Assembly: GCA_031365725.1 (NCBI GenBank) | Contig: JANLYQ010000097.1 | Location: 1 to 14,064 of the forward strand | DNA length: 14,064 nucleotides | Direction of reading: 5' to 3' | Source: JANLYQ01 sp031365725 | GTDB lineage: Bacteria > Actinomycetota > Actinomycetes > JACCUZ01 | In this document: piece by piece, positions 6,803 to 14,064 of the stretch | How the letters are laid out: each line of letters begins with the position of its first letter | How positions within the stretch are numbered: position 1 is the stretch's first letter | Made by a program: the position numbers and the translations under genes | The notes under the pieces: model-generated | What the model was told of the DNA's origin: nothing | The model's input: the letters and a program-made list of their open reading frames with translations, nothing else | Databases searched by the model: none

Positions 6803-8659
6803 GTGGTCGATGACATCGACCTGTTGGGCCGGGCTGCGTGGGCAGCCGTGGCCTCCCCGGGCGTGCCCGCAGCCGTCTTCGAGCGCAACCCGGTCCCGAT
6901 GGGCGTGGTCGACGAGGCGGGGGTGCTGGTCGCGGCCAACACGGCGCTCGCCCGCTATCTGGGGCACGACCTGGCCGCGCTGATCGGCACCCCGATGCGC
7001 CGGCACGCCGCCCCCGCGCACGCGTCGTGGGTCCAGCTCGGCAGCGGCGAACGTCGCCTGCGGCATGCCCGCGGTCACGAGCTGTGGGCGGCGGTGTCAG
7101 CCGTGCCGCTGCCCGAAGTCGGCACTGGCGCCGCGCTCGTCTGCCTGCACGACACCACCAGCCGCCGCAACACCGAACGCATGATGCTGCACGCCGCCAT
7201 GCACGACAGCCTTACCAATCTGCCCAACCGTCGGCTGCTGCGCGACCGGCTCGACACGGCCCTGTCCCGTGCGGTGCGTACGTCGGCCCGGGTGGCGGTG
7301 CTGTTCGTGGACCTCGACAACTTCAAGGGGGTCAACGACACCTGGGGCCACGACGCCGGCGACGAGGTGCTGGTGTCGGTTGCCGGCGGCATCCTCGGCG
7401 CGCTGCGGTCGTGCGACACGGTGGCGCGGCTCGGCGGCGACGAGTTCGTCGTGGTGTGTGAGGACCTTGACGGCGACGAGGACCTCGACCGGTTGGTGGC
7501 GAGGCTGCGTTCCGGCATCTCCCACCCAGTCGAGCTGCACGGTGCGCGGGTCGAGGTGTCGGCCAGTGTCGGAGTCGCGCTGGCCAAGCCCGGCGGCGGT
7601 CAGGCCGACGAGCTGCTGCGCCTGGCCGACCTCGCGATGCTCGCCGCGAAGCGCGACCCCGAGGCGCCGTACGTCGTGGCCGACCCGGACTCCTCGGCGT
7701 ACGGCGGCACGGTGATCGACCTCGAGCGCCGCACTGTGCTGCTGCCGCGGCAGGAACGCCGGACTGCCGCTGGTGCCCGACGCATCCTGATGGCCGAGCT
7801 CGCGCAGGCGATCGCGGCGGACCTGCTGGAGCTGCACTACCAGCCGGTGGTGCGGGTCGACGGTCGGGTCATGGGGCTGGAGGCCTTACTGAGGTGGCCG
7901 CATCCACGGCTCGGTCTGCTGCTGCCCGGCGACTTCCTGCCCGAGGTGGACGCGCCCGCGGCGGCCTCGGCCCCGGGAGGCACGGCGGCGGCGAGCGCGT
8001 CGACCACGGAGGCGCAGGTTGCCGACGCACTCTCGGACTGGGTGCTGCGCACCGCCGTGCGCGACGCGGCCGGCTGGGACGACCCGGGGCTGCGGGTGAG
8101 TATCAACGTGTGGGCGGCCCAGGTCGCGCGGCCCGGTTTCGTCGGGGTGCTGTCCGGGCTGCTGACCGCTGCCGGGCTCGCGCCCCGCGGGCTCTACCTC
8201 GAGCTGCACGAGCAGGACCTGCGCGACGCCGGGCCGGCCGTGACCGCTGCGCTGCGCGCGCTGCGCCGGCTCGGCGTCGGCGTGGCGATCGACGACCTGG
8301 GTGCCGACGCCAACCCGGGTTCTGCCAGCACCGGCACCCTCGGCGCCCGCCGGCTGCCGGTCGACACGGTGAAGGTCAGCCGCGACGTCGTGGCGCGCGC
8401 GGTCGCCGACCGCGAGGACGGCATCGCCGCCGCCGCGGTGGTCATCGCCGCCCGTGCCGCCGGTCGGCACCCGCTGGCGATGGGCGTCGAGACCGTCGAG
8501 CAGCTACGCCTGGTCCGCGAGCTCGGCTACGCCAGCCTGCAGGGGCTGCTCACCGGTCCGCCGGCGGCGCTGTTCGACCTGCGTGAGCTCATCGCACTGC
8601 GCAGGGTCGAGCTGCCGACCACGTCCGGCGGCCGGCACACTCGCGGCGCTCCGCGTTGA
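6803..8659 (+). CDS. PAS-GGDEF-EAL protein (c-di-GMP signalling), paralog 1
   Basis: 618 residues, no membrane segment, probably cytosolic. PAS sensor domain at about 22-118 (FERNPVPMGVVDEAGVLVAAN). GGDEF domain at about 127-290 with intact GGDEF (211-215) and the product-inhibition site RSCD (202-205), so diguanylate cyclase activity is plausible. EAL domain at about 333-605: EALLRW (E360), N435, E467, D497/D498, K524 and Q580 are present, but the loop after DD reads LGADANPGSAS, and the AEGVET motif is AMGVET, with M560 replacing a Glu listed among the active-site residues. Phosphodiesterase activity is therefore doubtful. An Ala-rich insertion (383-401) lies in the EAL domain. Start GTG 6803 is preceded by GGGGGAGG with four-base spacing. 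A close paralog follows 167 bp downstream. Regulation may involve the palindrome and GTGAC repeats upstream. Confidence 0.9.
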   Translation: MVDDIDLLGRAAWAAVASPGVPAAVFERNPVPMGVVDEAGVLVAANTALARYLGHDLAALIGTPMRRHAAPAHASWVQLGSGERRLRHARGHELWAAVSAVPLPEVGTGAALVCLHDTTSRRNTERMMLHAAMHDSLTNLPNRRLLRDRLDTALSRAVRTSARVAVLFVDLDNFKGVNDTWGHDAGDEVLVSVAGGILGALRSCDTVARLGGDEFVVVCEDLDGDEDLDRLVARLRSGISHPVELHGARVEVSASVGVALAKPGGGQADELLRLADLAMLAAKRDPEAPYVVADPDSSAYGGTVIDLERRTVLLPRQERRTAAGARRILMAELAQAIAADLLELHYQPVVRVDGRVMGLEALLRWPHPRLGLLLPGDFLPEVDAPAAASAPGGTAAASASTTEAQVADALSDWVLRTAVRDAAGWDDPGLRVSINVWAAQVARPGFVGVLSGLLTAAGLAPRGLYLELHEQDLRDAGPAVTAALRALRRLGVGVAIDDLGADANPGSASTGTLGARRLPVDTVKVSRDVVARAVADREDGIAAAAVVIAARAAGRHPLAMGVETVEQLRLVRELGYASLQGLLTGPPAALFDLRELIALRRVELPTTSGGRHTRGAPR

Positions 8660-8712
8660 ACCTCGACCCGGCCGTCCACCAGCCGGCGGGTCCGCGGGCG
8701 ACCGACCCCACT

Positions 8713-8767
8713 CTGCGTCACTTTCCGTGGTCGATGTCGTGACATCTGCGTCAACAGGGTGACGCAG
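8713..8767. promoter_or_regulatory. Cluster of CTGCGTCA/GTGACGCAG repeats upstream of paralog 2
   Basis: CTGCGTCAC (8713-8721) and its exact inverse GTGACGCAG (8759-8767) flank a second direct copy CTGCGTCA (8746-8753) and the palindrome ATGTC-GT-GACAT (8734-8745). TGAC-N6-GTCA at 8740-8753 is also symmetric. GTGAC at 8739 and 8759 are 20 bp apart, like the pair upstream of paralog 1. The cluster lies 60-114 bp before the ATG at 8827, a natural place for an operator. None of these is a full BldD box; the right half CAGGGTGA (8755-8762) fits, but its left half is one base short. Confidence 0.5.
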
Positions 8768-8812
8768 GGCCATCGATGGGACAGACGCCGTTCGCGGGGG
8801 AACGATGCACCC

Positions 8813-8820
8813 AGGGGGGA
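8813..8820 (+). promoter_or_regulatory. Ribosome-binding site deciding the start of paralog 2
   Basis: AGGGGGGA ends six bases before ATG 8827. The upstream in-frame ATG at 8776 has no such site, so 8827 is taken as the start. Confidence 0.65.
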
Positions 8821-8826
8821 AACATC

Positions 8827-10770
8827 ATGTTCTTGAAGATGCGCACATTCCGCGTGCCCGGCACAGCAGGCCAGCTCCACGACCTTGCGCCGGCCGCAGC
8901 GATCACTGGCGAACGCGCGGTGGTCGAGAGCCTGGGTGCCACGGTGTTCGACCGCAACCCGCTTCCCATGGCCGTGGTCGACGGCGCCGGAGTCGTGCTC
9001 GCCGCCAACCCGGCGCTGGCCCGCTATCTCGGTCTTGACCCGAACGACGTCGTCGGTACGTCGATCCGTGACCAGGACTGCTCGGCCCCGACGTCGTGGG
9101 TGCAGCCCGGCGCCGGGGACCGGCGGCTGCGGCACGCCAGTGGCCACGACCTGTGGGCCGCCGTGTCCGCGGTGTCGCTGCCCGAGGTCGACGACGGTGC
9201 TGCCCTGGTGTGTCTGCACGACGCCACCGGCCGGCACAACACCGAGCAGATGCTGCTGCACGCCGCCATGCACGACAGCCTCACCGACCTGCCCAACCGA
9301 CGGCTGCTGCGTGACCGGCTCGACACGGCCCTGTCCCGGGCCGTGCGTACCTCCGCCCGGGTGGCGGTGCTGTTCGTCGACCTTGACGGCTTCAAAGCCG
9401 TCAACGACACGTGGGGCCACGACGCCGGCGACGAGCTGCTGGTGTCGGTTGCCGGCGGCATCCTGGGCGCACTGCGGTCGTGCGACACGGTCGCCCGCCT
9501 CGGTGGCGACGAGTTCGTCGTGGTCTGCGAGGACCTCGACGCCGACGAGGACCTCGACGCGCTGGTGGCCCGACTCCTGGCCGGCATCTCGACGCCGGTC
9601 GAGCTGAACGGCACGCAGGTCGTGCTCTCGGCCAGTGTCGGTGTCGCCCTCGCCCAGCGGGGAGGCGGTCAGGCCGACGAGCTCCTGCGTCTCGCCGACC
9701 TCGCGATGCTGGCCGCCAAGAGCTCACCGCACGCGGCGTACGTCGTGGTCGACCCGACCCATCAGGACGAGCTCGCAGCCGGGGTCATCGACCTGGATCG
9801 CCGGACCCTGGTGGTGCCGCTGCACGAACGCTCCTCGGCCTACAGGGGTGGCCCGACGGTCGGGGACGCGCGATGGTCGACCCGCGACCTCGCGTCGCCG
9901 GTGGACGAGGAGTCGACCCCGCAGCCGGCCGACCTCTCGTCGGCGGCGGACAGCGGGCCGGCCCCGCTGCTGGGCGACCTCTCGTCGGCGATCGCGGCGG
10001 ATCTGCTGGTGCTGCACTACCAACCGGTGGTGCGGGTGGACGGGCTCGTCGTCGGCCTCGAAGCGCTGCTGCGCTGGCCGCACCCGGGTCACGGGCTGCT
10101 GCTGCCGCAGGACTTCCTGCCCGAGGTCGCCGACAGCGAGGTGGCGGACGAGCTGTCCGACTGGGTGCTGCGGACCGCGATCCGCGACGCCGCGAGCTGG
10201 CACGATCCTGGCCTGCGGGTGAGTGTGAACGTCTGGGCCGCCCAAGTGGCCCGGCCGGGGTTCCTCGCCTCGCTCGAGACGATGCTCGGCGCCTCCGGGT
10301 TGACCGGGCGCAGCCTCTATGTCGAGCTGCACGACCGTGACCTGCGGGCAGCAGCGCCGGAGGTCGCTGCGGCGCTGCATGGTCTGCGTCGGCTCGGCGT
10401 GGGTGTCGCTGTCGACGACCTCGGCGCCGCGCACCGCAGCGACCTGCTGGACCGCCGGCGCAGCCCGGTCGACACGGTGAAGGTGCGTCGCGAAGTCCTG
10501 GCCGGTGCGGCCGAGGACCGCGAGCACGCCATCACCGTGGCTGCCGTCGCGATGACGGCCCGCGCGGCCGGGCGCGTACCGGTGGCGATGGGGGTCGAGA
10601 CCGTCGAGCAGCTGGCGCTGGTCCGCGAGCTGGGCTACGACATGGTGCAGGGCCACCTGAGCGGCCCGCCCGCGTCGCTGCTCGACCTACGCGGGCTCAT
10701 CGTCAGCCGTCGGGTAGAGCTGCCGGCCACCTCCGGCGAGCCACACCCCTGCGGCGCCGGCACCCACTGA
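8827..10770 (+). CDS. PAS-GGDEF-EAL protein (c-di-GMP signalling), paralog 2
   Basis: 647 residues, same architecture as its upstream neighbour. PAS about 37-133 (FDRNPLPMAVVDGAGVVLAAN); GGDEF about 142-305 with GGDEF (226-230) and inhibitory RSCD (217-220) intact; EAL about 385-635 with EALLRW (E412), N468, E500, D530/D531, K552 and Q608. As in paralog 1, AMGVET (587-592) replaces AEGVET, and the DDFGTGYSSL loop is degraded (DDLGAAHRSDLLD), so the EAL half is probably a binding or regulatory module. A low-complexity linker insertion (about 335-386, with the string DLSSA twice) separates GGDEF and EAL, while the Ala-rich EAL insertion of paralog 1 is missing. The N-terminus is about 15 residues longer. 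ATG 8827 has a good ribosome site. It clearly arose by tandem duplication. It ends 20 bp from the convergent metallopeptidase gene. Confidence 0.9.
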   Translation: MFLKMRTFRVPGTAGQLHDLAPAAAITGERAVVESLGATVFDRNPLPMAVVDGAGVVLAANPALARYLGLDPNDVVGTSIRDQDCSAPTSWVQPGAGDRRLRHASGHDLWAAVSAVSLPEVDDGAALVCLHDATGRHNTEQMLLHAAMHDSLTDLPNRRLLRDRLDTALSRAVRTSARVAVLFVDLDGFKAVNDTWGHDAGDELLVSVAGGILGALRSCDTVARLGGDEFVVVCEDLDADEDLDALVARLLAGISTPVELNGTQVVLSASVGVALAQRGGGQADELLRLADLAMLAAKSSPHAAYVVVDPTHQDELAAGVIDLDRRTLVVPLHERSSAYRGGPTVGDARWSTRDLASPVDEESTPQPADLSSAADSGPAPLLGDLSSAIAADLLVLHYQPVVRVDGLVVGLEALLRWPHPGHGLLLPQDFLPEVADSEVADELSDWVLRTAIRDAASWHDPGLRVSVNVWAAQVARPGFLASLETMLGASGLTGRSLYVELHDRDLRAAAPEVAAALHGLRRLGVGVAVDDLGAAHRSDLLDRRRSPVDTVKVRREVLAGAAEDREHAITVAAVAMTARAAGRVPVAMGVETVEQLALVRELGYDMVQGHLSGPPASLLDLRGLIVSRRVELPATSGEPHPCGAGTH

Positions 10771-10790
10771 CCCGGGCGACGCGGCGGACC

Positions 10791-11141
10791 TCAGCCGTAG
10801 CCGAGCTCGTGCAGCCGGGCGTCGTCGATGCCGAAGTGGTGCGCGATCTCGTGGACCACGGTGATGCGCACCTCGTCGACCACCTCGGCCTCGGTGGCGC
10901 ACATCCGCAGCGTCGGTCTGCGGAAGATCGTGATGCGGTCGGGCAGCACCCCGGCGTAGCCCCCGTCGCGCTCGGTGAGCGGGGTGCCGTCATAGACACC
11001 GAGCAGCTCCGGCTCGTCCCCCGGTGACTCGTCCTCGACGAGGACCACCACGTTGTCTATGAGCGCGGCGAGCCCGGCCGGCACCGTGTCGAGGGCGTCG
11101 GACACCAGCTCGTCGAAGCGTTCGCCCGACATCCGCAGCAC
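10791..11141 (-). CDS. Small zinc metallopeptidase-like protein (Zincin_1 / DUF1025 type)
   Basis: 116 residues from GTG 11141, or 113 from the in-frame ATG 11132; neither has a clear ribosome site, and a TAGGCG box just upstream suggests possible leaderless transcription. The C-terminal part has VVHEIAHHFGIDDARLHELGYG, an HExxH zinc motif with the HEIAHHFGIDD...LHELGYG context typical of the mini-zincin family PF06262. The N-terminal half (LVSDALDTVPAGLAALIDNV) and the LLGVYDGTPLTER and DRITIFRRPTL strings are also family hallmarks. Length is normal for the family and the active-site residues are intact. Its substrate is not established in actinobacteria. It has no signal peptide, so it acts in the cytosol. 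It is divergent from the metallophosphoesterase gene, with 142 bp between. Confidence 0.85.
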   Translation of the reverse strand: MLRMSGERFDELVSDALDTVPAGLAALIDNVVVLVEDESPGDEPELLGVYDGTPLTERDGGYAGVLPDRITIFRRPTLRMCATEAEVVDEVRITVVHEIAHHFGIDDARLHELGYG

Positions 11142-11283
11142 GCGCCTAGTCTGCCCCGCGCGGCACAGGCGCCCGCGCCAGATGGCGGCGGCCCCGACGA
11201 CGCCGAGCCCGCGAGGGGCAACACGACGTCACGACCGCCTCCAGGTGAGCCCGAAGGCGCGCGCGATCGGGTAGGCAGGGGAC

Positions 11284-12903
11284 ATGAGCGCGAGCACCCC
11301 GCCGTACGGCGGCACAACGCCCGCCCTCCGCTCCGGCTGGGCCGCCCAGCACCACCACCCGCGCGCCCACCTCACCCTCGTCATCGCCGAGGTGCTGATC
11401 GTCGGCCTGATCGGCGGCTGGCTGGGCCTGCTGGCCGGCGGGCACCTGGGCGCCAGCGTCGGCCCGCTGCGTACGCGCGTCTCGGTCAGCCCCTCCACCC
11501 ACGGTGGCAGCGTGGTGGCGATCCCGCCGCTGGGCCAGCTGCGGGTCAAGACCCACGCCGGCCCGTGGCGGCTCACGGTCGAGGTGACGCGCATCAACGC
11601 CGCCGACGCGCGCCGCATCTTCAGCAACCCCGCCGCGGTGACCGGCCTCGGCAAGCAAGTCAGCAAGGACCTCCGCAGCGCAGTGGTCACCGTCATCTGG
11701 CGCTCCGCCACCGCCGCCGTCCTCGGCGCGCTGGGCCTGGGCATCCTCGTCTTCCGCCGGCGTTGGCGACGCATCCTGCTGGCCGGCGCCGTCAGCGCGG
11801 CGACCGTGCTGGCCGGCGGCGCGGTCGCGTGGGCGACGTTCGACCCGAAGGCGATCGAGCAGCCGGAGTACGACGGGCTGCTGGCCAGCGCCCCCGGGCT
11901 GGTCGGCAACGCGCGCAGCATCGTGACCGACTTCGGCAGGTACGAGGACCAGCTGGGCCGACTCGTGACCAACGTGTCCCGGCTCTACGACGTGACGTCG
12001 AGCCTGCCGGCGTACCAGCCGGATCCTTCGACCATCAGGGTGCTGTTCGTCTCCGACCTGCACCTCAACCCGGCCGCGTGGGACGTGATGCGCTCGGTCA
12101 CCAAGCAGTTCGACATCGCGGCGATCGTGGACGCCGGCGACATCAGCGACCACGGGCTGGCGGCGGAGAACACCTACGTCGACCAGATGGCGACGATGGG
12201 CGTGCCCTACCTGTGGGTGCGCGGCAACCACGACTCGCTGGTCACCCAGGCCGCGGTCGCCGCGCAGCCCAACGCTGTCGTGCTCGACCGCGGTACGGCG
12301 GTCGAGGTGGCGGGGCTGCGGTTCCTCGGCTGGGGCGACCCGCGGTTCACCCCCGACAAGGACACCCGCGGGCAGCTGCCGGCGACGAGTGTGTCCCAGA
12401 CCGCGCTGGCGATGCTCGACTCCCTCAAGGCCCAGCCGGCCACCGCGAAGGTCGATGTGGCCGTCGTGCACGACAGCGAGGTCGACGCCCTGCTCGACGG
12501 CGCCGTGCCCCTCGTGCTGTCCGGGCACTATCACCGGCGCGAGCAGCACCTGCTGCCCGGCGGGACGCTGACGTTCTGGCAGGGCTCGACCGGCGCGTCG
12601 GGCCTGCGCGGACTCGAGGGCCCGCGCGCGGAGAAGCCCACTCCCGTGCGCGCCTCGGTCCTCTACTTCGACCGCGCCACCCGCACCCTGCAGGCCTGGG
12701 ACGACATCACCATCGGCGGGCTCGGCCTCGTCTCGGCGAAGATCGAGCGTCGCGTGGTGACCCAACAGTTCCCGGCCCTCGCGCCGTCCGTCTCCCCCTC
12801 GCCGTCGGACTCCCCGTCCGATCCTTCCGGTACGCCGACCGCCCCGGCCCCTGCGTCCTCATCGCCGGTGGCCGCGACCACCGGGTCGTCAGGCGGAGGG
12901 TGA
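11284..12903 (+). CDS. Membrane-anchored metallophosphoesterase (calcineurin-like fold)
   Basis: 539 residues. Membrane segments at about 30-53, 138-157 and 163-185; an extracytoplasmic region lies between the first two. The phosphoesterase domain at about 250-475 has all family blocks: D257/H259 in SDLH, D286 in AGDISDHG, GNHD (314-317), H396 in VHD, and GHYH (414-417). These bind two metal ions and hydrolyse a phosphoester; the natural substrate cannot be told. The tail from about 498 is Ser/Pro/Thr/Ala-rich and unstructured. With three membrane segments and an N-terminus inside, the catalytic domain would be outside, but this depends on the predicted helices. The ATG at 11284 has AGGGG only two bases away and a TAGGCA box six bases upstream, so leaderless initiation is possible. 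The stop is 18 bp before the transporter gene, suggesting an operon. Confidence 0.88.
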   Translation: MSASTPPYGGTTPALRSGWAAQHHHPRAHLTLVIAEVLIVGLIGGWLGLLAGGHLGASVGPLRTRVSVSPSTHGGSVVAIPPLGQLRVKTHAGPWRLTVEVTRINAADARRIFSNPAAVTGLGKQVSKDLRSAVVTVIWRSATAAVLGALGLGILVFRRRWRRILLAGAVSAATVLAGGAVAWATFDPKAIEQPEYDGLLASAPGLVGNARSIVTDFGRYEDQLGRLVTNVSRLYDVTSSLPAYQPDPSTIRVLFVSDLHLNPAAWDVMRSVTKQFDIAAIVDAGDISDHGLAAENTYVDQMATMGVPYLWVRGNHDSLVTQAAVAAQPNAVVLDRGTAVEVAGLRFLGWGDPRFTPDKDTRGQLPATSVSQTALAMLDSLKAQPATAKVDVAVVHDSEVDALLDGAVPLVLSGHYHRREQHLLPGGTLTFWQGSTGASGLRGLEGPRAEKPTPVRASVLYFDRATRTLQAWDDITIGGLGLVSAKIERRVVTQQFPALAPSVSPSPSDSPSDPSGTPTAPAPASSSPVAATTGSSGGG

Positions 12904-12921
12904 GCAAGGCAGGCTAGGGGG

Positions 12922-13866
12922 GTGCCCCGCCGCGACATGCTCCTCGGGCTGATGGTCGCCGTGATCTGGGGCGTCAACTTCGTAGTGATCGACGAAGGCC
13001 TGGGCGAGGTGCCGCCGCTGACGTTCGTGGCGCTGCGGTTCGTGGTGGTGCTGCTGCCGGCGGTGTTCCTGGTGCCGAAGCCCGACTTGCCGTGGCGCGA
13101 CCTGGCGCTGGTGGGTGGCTTCATGAGCCTTGGCCAGTTCGGGTTGCTCTACAGCGCGCTGCACGTGGGCATCCCGGCCGGGATCGCGGCGATCCTGTTG
13201 CAGGCGCAGGTGATGCTGACGGTGCTGATCGCGGCGGTGACCTTGAGCCAGCGCCCGACGCAGGTGCAGACGATCGGCATCGCGGTCGGCGCCGTCGGGC
13301 TGGCGGTGGTGTGTGTCGGCCGCTCCGCGGCGACGCCGCTGCTCGGGGTGCTTCTGACGTTGGCCGCTGCGCTGTCCTGGGCGTCGGGCAACGTGCTGGT
13401 CCGACGGATGACCGTCTCGTCGGGGCTGTCGATGACGGTGTGGTCCGCGGTCGTCGTGCCGGTGCCGCTGCTTGTCTTGTCGCTGGTGCTTGACGGACCC
13501 GCGGCTGTCGGGCACGGGCTCAGGCACCTGACGGTGGGCAACCTCGCCGCCACGGCGTACACGGCGTATCTGGCGTCGCTGCTCGGCTACGGGACGTGGA
13601 ACGGGTTGCTGGCCCGGCACAGCGCGGCAGCCGTGGTGCCGTTCGCGCTGCTGGTGCCGCCGGTGGCGATGACGACGTCGTGGCTGGTGCAGAACGAGGC
13701 GCCCAACGTCGCCGAGGCCGTGGGCGGGTTGGTCCTGCTGGTGGGGGTGGCGGTGACGGCGCTGCGCCCACGGGGCCGCCGACCGGAACCGCCGAAGCCG
13801 GCTGAGAACGCTCCTTTGGCAGAGCCGGGGGGCGTCCCCTATGCTTTCGAGGTCCCCGACGGCTAG
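12922..13866 (+). CDS. EamA-family (DMT) membrane transporter
   Basis: 314 residues with about ten hydrophobic helices from residue 5 to 285, in the two five-helix EamA repeats of the drug/metabolite transporter superfamily. Family signs are the opening LMVAVIWGVNFVVIDEGL, the first-repeat LRFVVVLLPAVFLVP, and the second-repeat start LLTLAAALSWASGNVLVRRM. The tail from about 286 is basic and Pro/Glu-rich and cytosolic. RhtB/EamA-like proteins export amino acids or metabolites; the substrate here is unknown. GTG 12922 is used because homologues begin with a similar short MPRRD-like leader; GGGGG abuts it, so ATG 12937 is an alternative. It follows the phosphoesterase gene closely on the same strand and ends 17 bp before tRNA-Glu. 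Confidence 0.88.
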   Translation: MPRRDMLLGLMVAVIWGVNFVVIDEGLGEVPPLTFVALRFVVVLLPAVFLVPKPDLPWRDLALVGGFMSLGQFGLLYSALHVGIPAGIAAILLQAQVMLTVLIAAVTLSQRPTQVQTIGIAVGAVGLAVVCVGRSAATPLLGVLLTLAAALSWASGNVLVRRMTVSSGLSMTVWSAVVVPVPLLVLSLVLDGPAAVGHGLRHLTVGNLAATAYTAYLASLLGYGTWNGLLARHSAAAVVPFALLVPPVAMTTSWLVQNEAPNVAEAVGGLVLLVGVAVTALRPRGRRPEPPKPAENAPLAEPGGVPYAFEVPDG

Positions 13867-13883
13867 GACGCCGTGGGCCAACT

Positions 13884-13956
13884 GCCCTCATCGTCTAGTG
13901 GCCCAGGACGCTGCCCTTTCAAGGCGGTAGCACGGGTTCGAATCCCGTTGGGGGCA
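13884..13956 (+). tRNA. tRNA-Glu (anticodon TTC)
   Basis: Cloverleaf of 73 nucleotides: acceptor GCCCTCA pairs with TGGGGGC (one G-U), anticodon stem CTGCC/GGCGG with loop CTTTCAA (anticodon TTC), T arm ACGGG-TTCGAAT-CCCGT, discriminator A, no encoded CCA. It lies 14 bp before tRNA-Asp and is probably co-transcribed with it. Confidence 0.95.
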
Positions 13957-13970
13957 CGCAGTGCACGCAA

Positions 13971-14045
13971 GGTCCTGTGGAGCAGCTTGGAGTGCTCGCC
14001 ACCCTGTCAAGGTGGAGGCCGCGGGTTCAAATCCCGTCAGGACCG
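13971..14045 (+). tRNA. tRNA-Asp (anticodon GTC)
   Basis: Cloverleaf of 75 nucleotides: acceptor GGTCCTG pairs with CAGGACC, D stem GAGC/GCTC, anticodon stem CCACC/GGTGG with loop CTGTCAA (anticodon GTC), T arm GCGGG-TTCAAAT-CCCGT, discriminator G, no encoded CCA. A Glu-Asp tRNA pair is a frequent arrangement in actinobacterial genomes and is often followed by tRNA-Phe, which would lie beyond the window. Confidence 0.95.
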
Positions 14046-14064
14046 CGCCTCGGCCGGCGCTCGA

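Noticed and set aside
8660..8826. c-di-GMP riboswitch upstream of paralog 2
   Set aside because: I could not find the paired stems and conserved junction of c-di-GMP-I or -II aptamers; the repeats look like protein-binding DNA.
11146..12765. Minus-strand open frame (539 codons) opposite the phosphoesterase
   Set aside because: The plus-strand frame has every phosphoesterase motif; the antisense is compositionally noise.
1..14064. CRISPR array or toxin-antitoxin system
   Set aside because: No regularly spaced repeats of CRISPR length and no small gene pair with toxin motifs.

Overview
High-GC actinobacterial chromosome segment, probably from Micrococcales or a relative. This is inferred from base composition, codon use, GTG starts, and family types: the CGC-rich tyrosine integrase, a Zincin_1-type mini metallopeptidase, a membrane-anchored metallophosphoesterase, and an adjacent tRNA-Glu/tRNA-Asp pair. 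No genus can be fixed from the sequence alone.

Left part (1-2659) is the end of an integrated mobile element. It holds the 3' end of an IS256-family transposase cut by the window edge, about 700 bp with no recognisable gene, a small well-signalled ORF (1014-1157) whose stop overlaps the start of a tyrosine integrase, and the integrase itself, which runs into a minus-strand tRNA-Lys(TTT) gene. The integrase stop codon lies inside the tRNA. This is the usual layout of an element inserted in the 3' end of a tRNA gene, with the element extending left out of the window.

Middle part (2660-6458) is core-like: an ABC-F ATPase facing a polytopic membrane protein with a spermidine-synthase-like central domain that lacks the usual catalytic acidic motif.

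The most interesting part is 6459-10770: two tandem PAS-GGDEF-EAL genes. In both, the GGDEF motif and the RxxD inhibitory site are intact. Both EAL domains carry the same lesions: AMGVET where AEGVET is expected, and a destroyed DDFGTGYSSL loop. Upstream of the first lies a 15-bp palindrome (6677-6691) that fits the published Streptomyces BldD box at every fixed position. BldD is a c-di-GMP-responsive regulator, so a feedback loop is possible. GTGAC elements 20 bp apart occur at similar distances upstream of both genes.

Right part (10771-14064): a minus-strand mini zinc metallopeptidase, a divergent membrane-anchored metallophosphoesterase with a Ser/Pro tail, an EamA-type transporter, and tRNA-Glu(TTC) followed by tRNA-Asp(GTC).
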